Positions 63,631 to 64,000 of a stretch of DNA of 64,000 bases are shown in pieces; positions within the stretch are counted from its first letter, which is position 1; each line of letters begins with the position of its first letter. A program made the translations under genes and the position numbers. Below the pieces are notes generated by a model. It was not told the DNA's origin. It did no database searches and was given only the letters and a program-made list of their open reading frames with translations. This stretch comes from Candidatus Proximibacter danicus (lineage in GTDB: Bacteria; Pseudomonadota; Gammaproteobacteria; Burkholderiales; Rhodocyclaceae): contig JADJUC010000012.1 in NCBI GenBank assembly GCA_016710885.1, forward strand, positions 62,001 through 126,000, written 5' to 3'.

Positions 63631-63913
63631 CGAACGAAAAGTCATTCTGGCGGCCGCCCATCGTCACTTCGGCGAGGCGGCCGAGGTCTGGCTGTTCGGT
63701 TCGCGTGTGCGGAACAACACTCGCGGTGGTGATATCGACCTGCTGGTGGAACTTCCCGCGCCTGTTTCATCGCCCTTGGCCTTGTCGCTAGCCTTCGAGG
63801 CTGATATTCAGAGTGAGCTGGATGATCCGAAGGTCGATGTGCTCGTGCACGCTGCCGGCGAAGATGCTTCGCCAATTTATCGACTGGCGAGAGAGACTGG
63901 AGTGCGATTGTGA
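63614..63913 (+). CDS. MNT-type minimal nucleotidyltransferase (second copy)
   Basis: A second 99-residue MNT protein beginning at GTG 63614, with WLFGSRVRNNTRGGDIDLLV as active site. It is a diverged paralogue of the first copy, so two modules stand in tandem. An upstream in-frame TTG at 63590 is an alternative. Confidence 0.8.
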   Translation: MRLSPDERKVILAAAHRHFGEAAEVWLFGSRVRNNTRGGDIDLLVELPAPVSSPLALSLAFEADIQSELDDPKVDVLVHAAGEDASPIYRLARETGVRL

Positions 63914-64000
63914 GTGAGCCAGAATCGATTGCGGCGGCACTTGCCTTTAACCGCGAAAAACGGCCAAGTCGATTGCTTTTGGTCGACGCCTCGCTGCAGG
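63910..64000 (+). CDS. ORF of unknown function, partial
   Basis: The GTG at 63910 overlaps the second MNT stop (GTGA) and the frame stays open to the window edge (MSEPESIAAALAFNREKRPS...). It is placed where a HEPN partner would be, but 30 residues are too few to assign. Confidence 0.5.
   Translation, partial: MSEPESIAAALAFNREKRPSRLLLVDASLQ

Noticed and set aside
1..64000. CRISPR array, rRNA, integrase, transposase or plasmid origin
   Set aside because: No regularly spaced direct repeats, no rRNA signatures and no such proteins were found; the repeats seen are irregular palindromes.

Overview
The window is high-GC, densely coded DNA that reads as a betaproteobacterium, most likely order Rhodocyclales (Dechloromonas/Azospira/Accumulibacter-like). 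That placement is an inference from protein flavour and gene order, not from a 16S gene, which is absent.

Layout. (1) 1-11.6 kb is a formate/selenocysteine block: a partial mobA, then behind a sigma-54-type promoter a Sec-containing formate dehydrogenase (fdnGHI), a terminator, fdhE, selA, a flavocytochrome-c-sulfide-dehydrogenase-like flavoprotein with a folded RNA leader, a GIY-YIG nuclease among palindromic repeats, selB and the tRNA-Sec gene selC. Only selD is missing from a complete Sec decoding set. (2) 11.7-19.5 kb holds a BRO-family protein with a stub of a lost hsdR, a GcvH-like/DsrE-like pair, an HD-GYP receptor, two genes of unknown or ankyrin type and a TonB-like protein. (3) 19.5-25.6 kb is housekeeping: trmB-thiG-thiS, infA, a DmeF-type metal exporter, two tRNA-Lys genes, a YeeE permease and queC. 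(4) 25.7-37.8 kb carries a Liv-type ABC transporter, exported MsrA/MsrB, a methyltransferase and a rhodanese, a J-like/trypsin fusion, VapBC, a cobalamin-binding protein, TauE and LysR. (5) 37.9-44.9 kb is a defence island: on the minus strand a Panacea antitoxin with a putative toxin, a DNA methyltransferase, a McrB-like AAA GTPase and a DUF2357 nuclease, plus a divergent Phd/ParE pair. (6) 44.9-50.0 kb is cobalamin salvage/synthesis (cbiB, cobC/D, btuF, cobQ) with an embedded MazEF. (7) 50.1-59.7 kb has a TetR-RND efflux operon, pcm-rhodanese-tolC and LPS core genes waaA/waaC. (8) 59.8-64 kb has galE-rfbB-rfbD and two MNT/HEPN-type modules, cut by the window end.

Working together: mobA (molybdenum cofactor), fdhE, selA/selB/selC and fdnGHI supply one enzyme, a respiratory formate dehydrogenase exported by the Tat route. 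Cobalamin genes, efflux and LPS genes form ordinary operons with 1-8 bp overlaps.

Quality note: eight genes carry nine one- or two-base frame breaks (fdnG, HD-GYP, dmeF, mcrB, the DNA methyltransferase twice, rfbB, rfbD, hepT), several in short homopolymers. This looks more like draft-sequence indel error than decay, so I annotate these as whole genes and mark the break. No CRISPR array, transposase, rRNA or prophage was seen.
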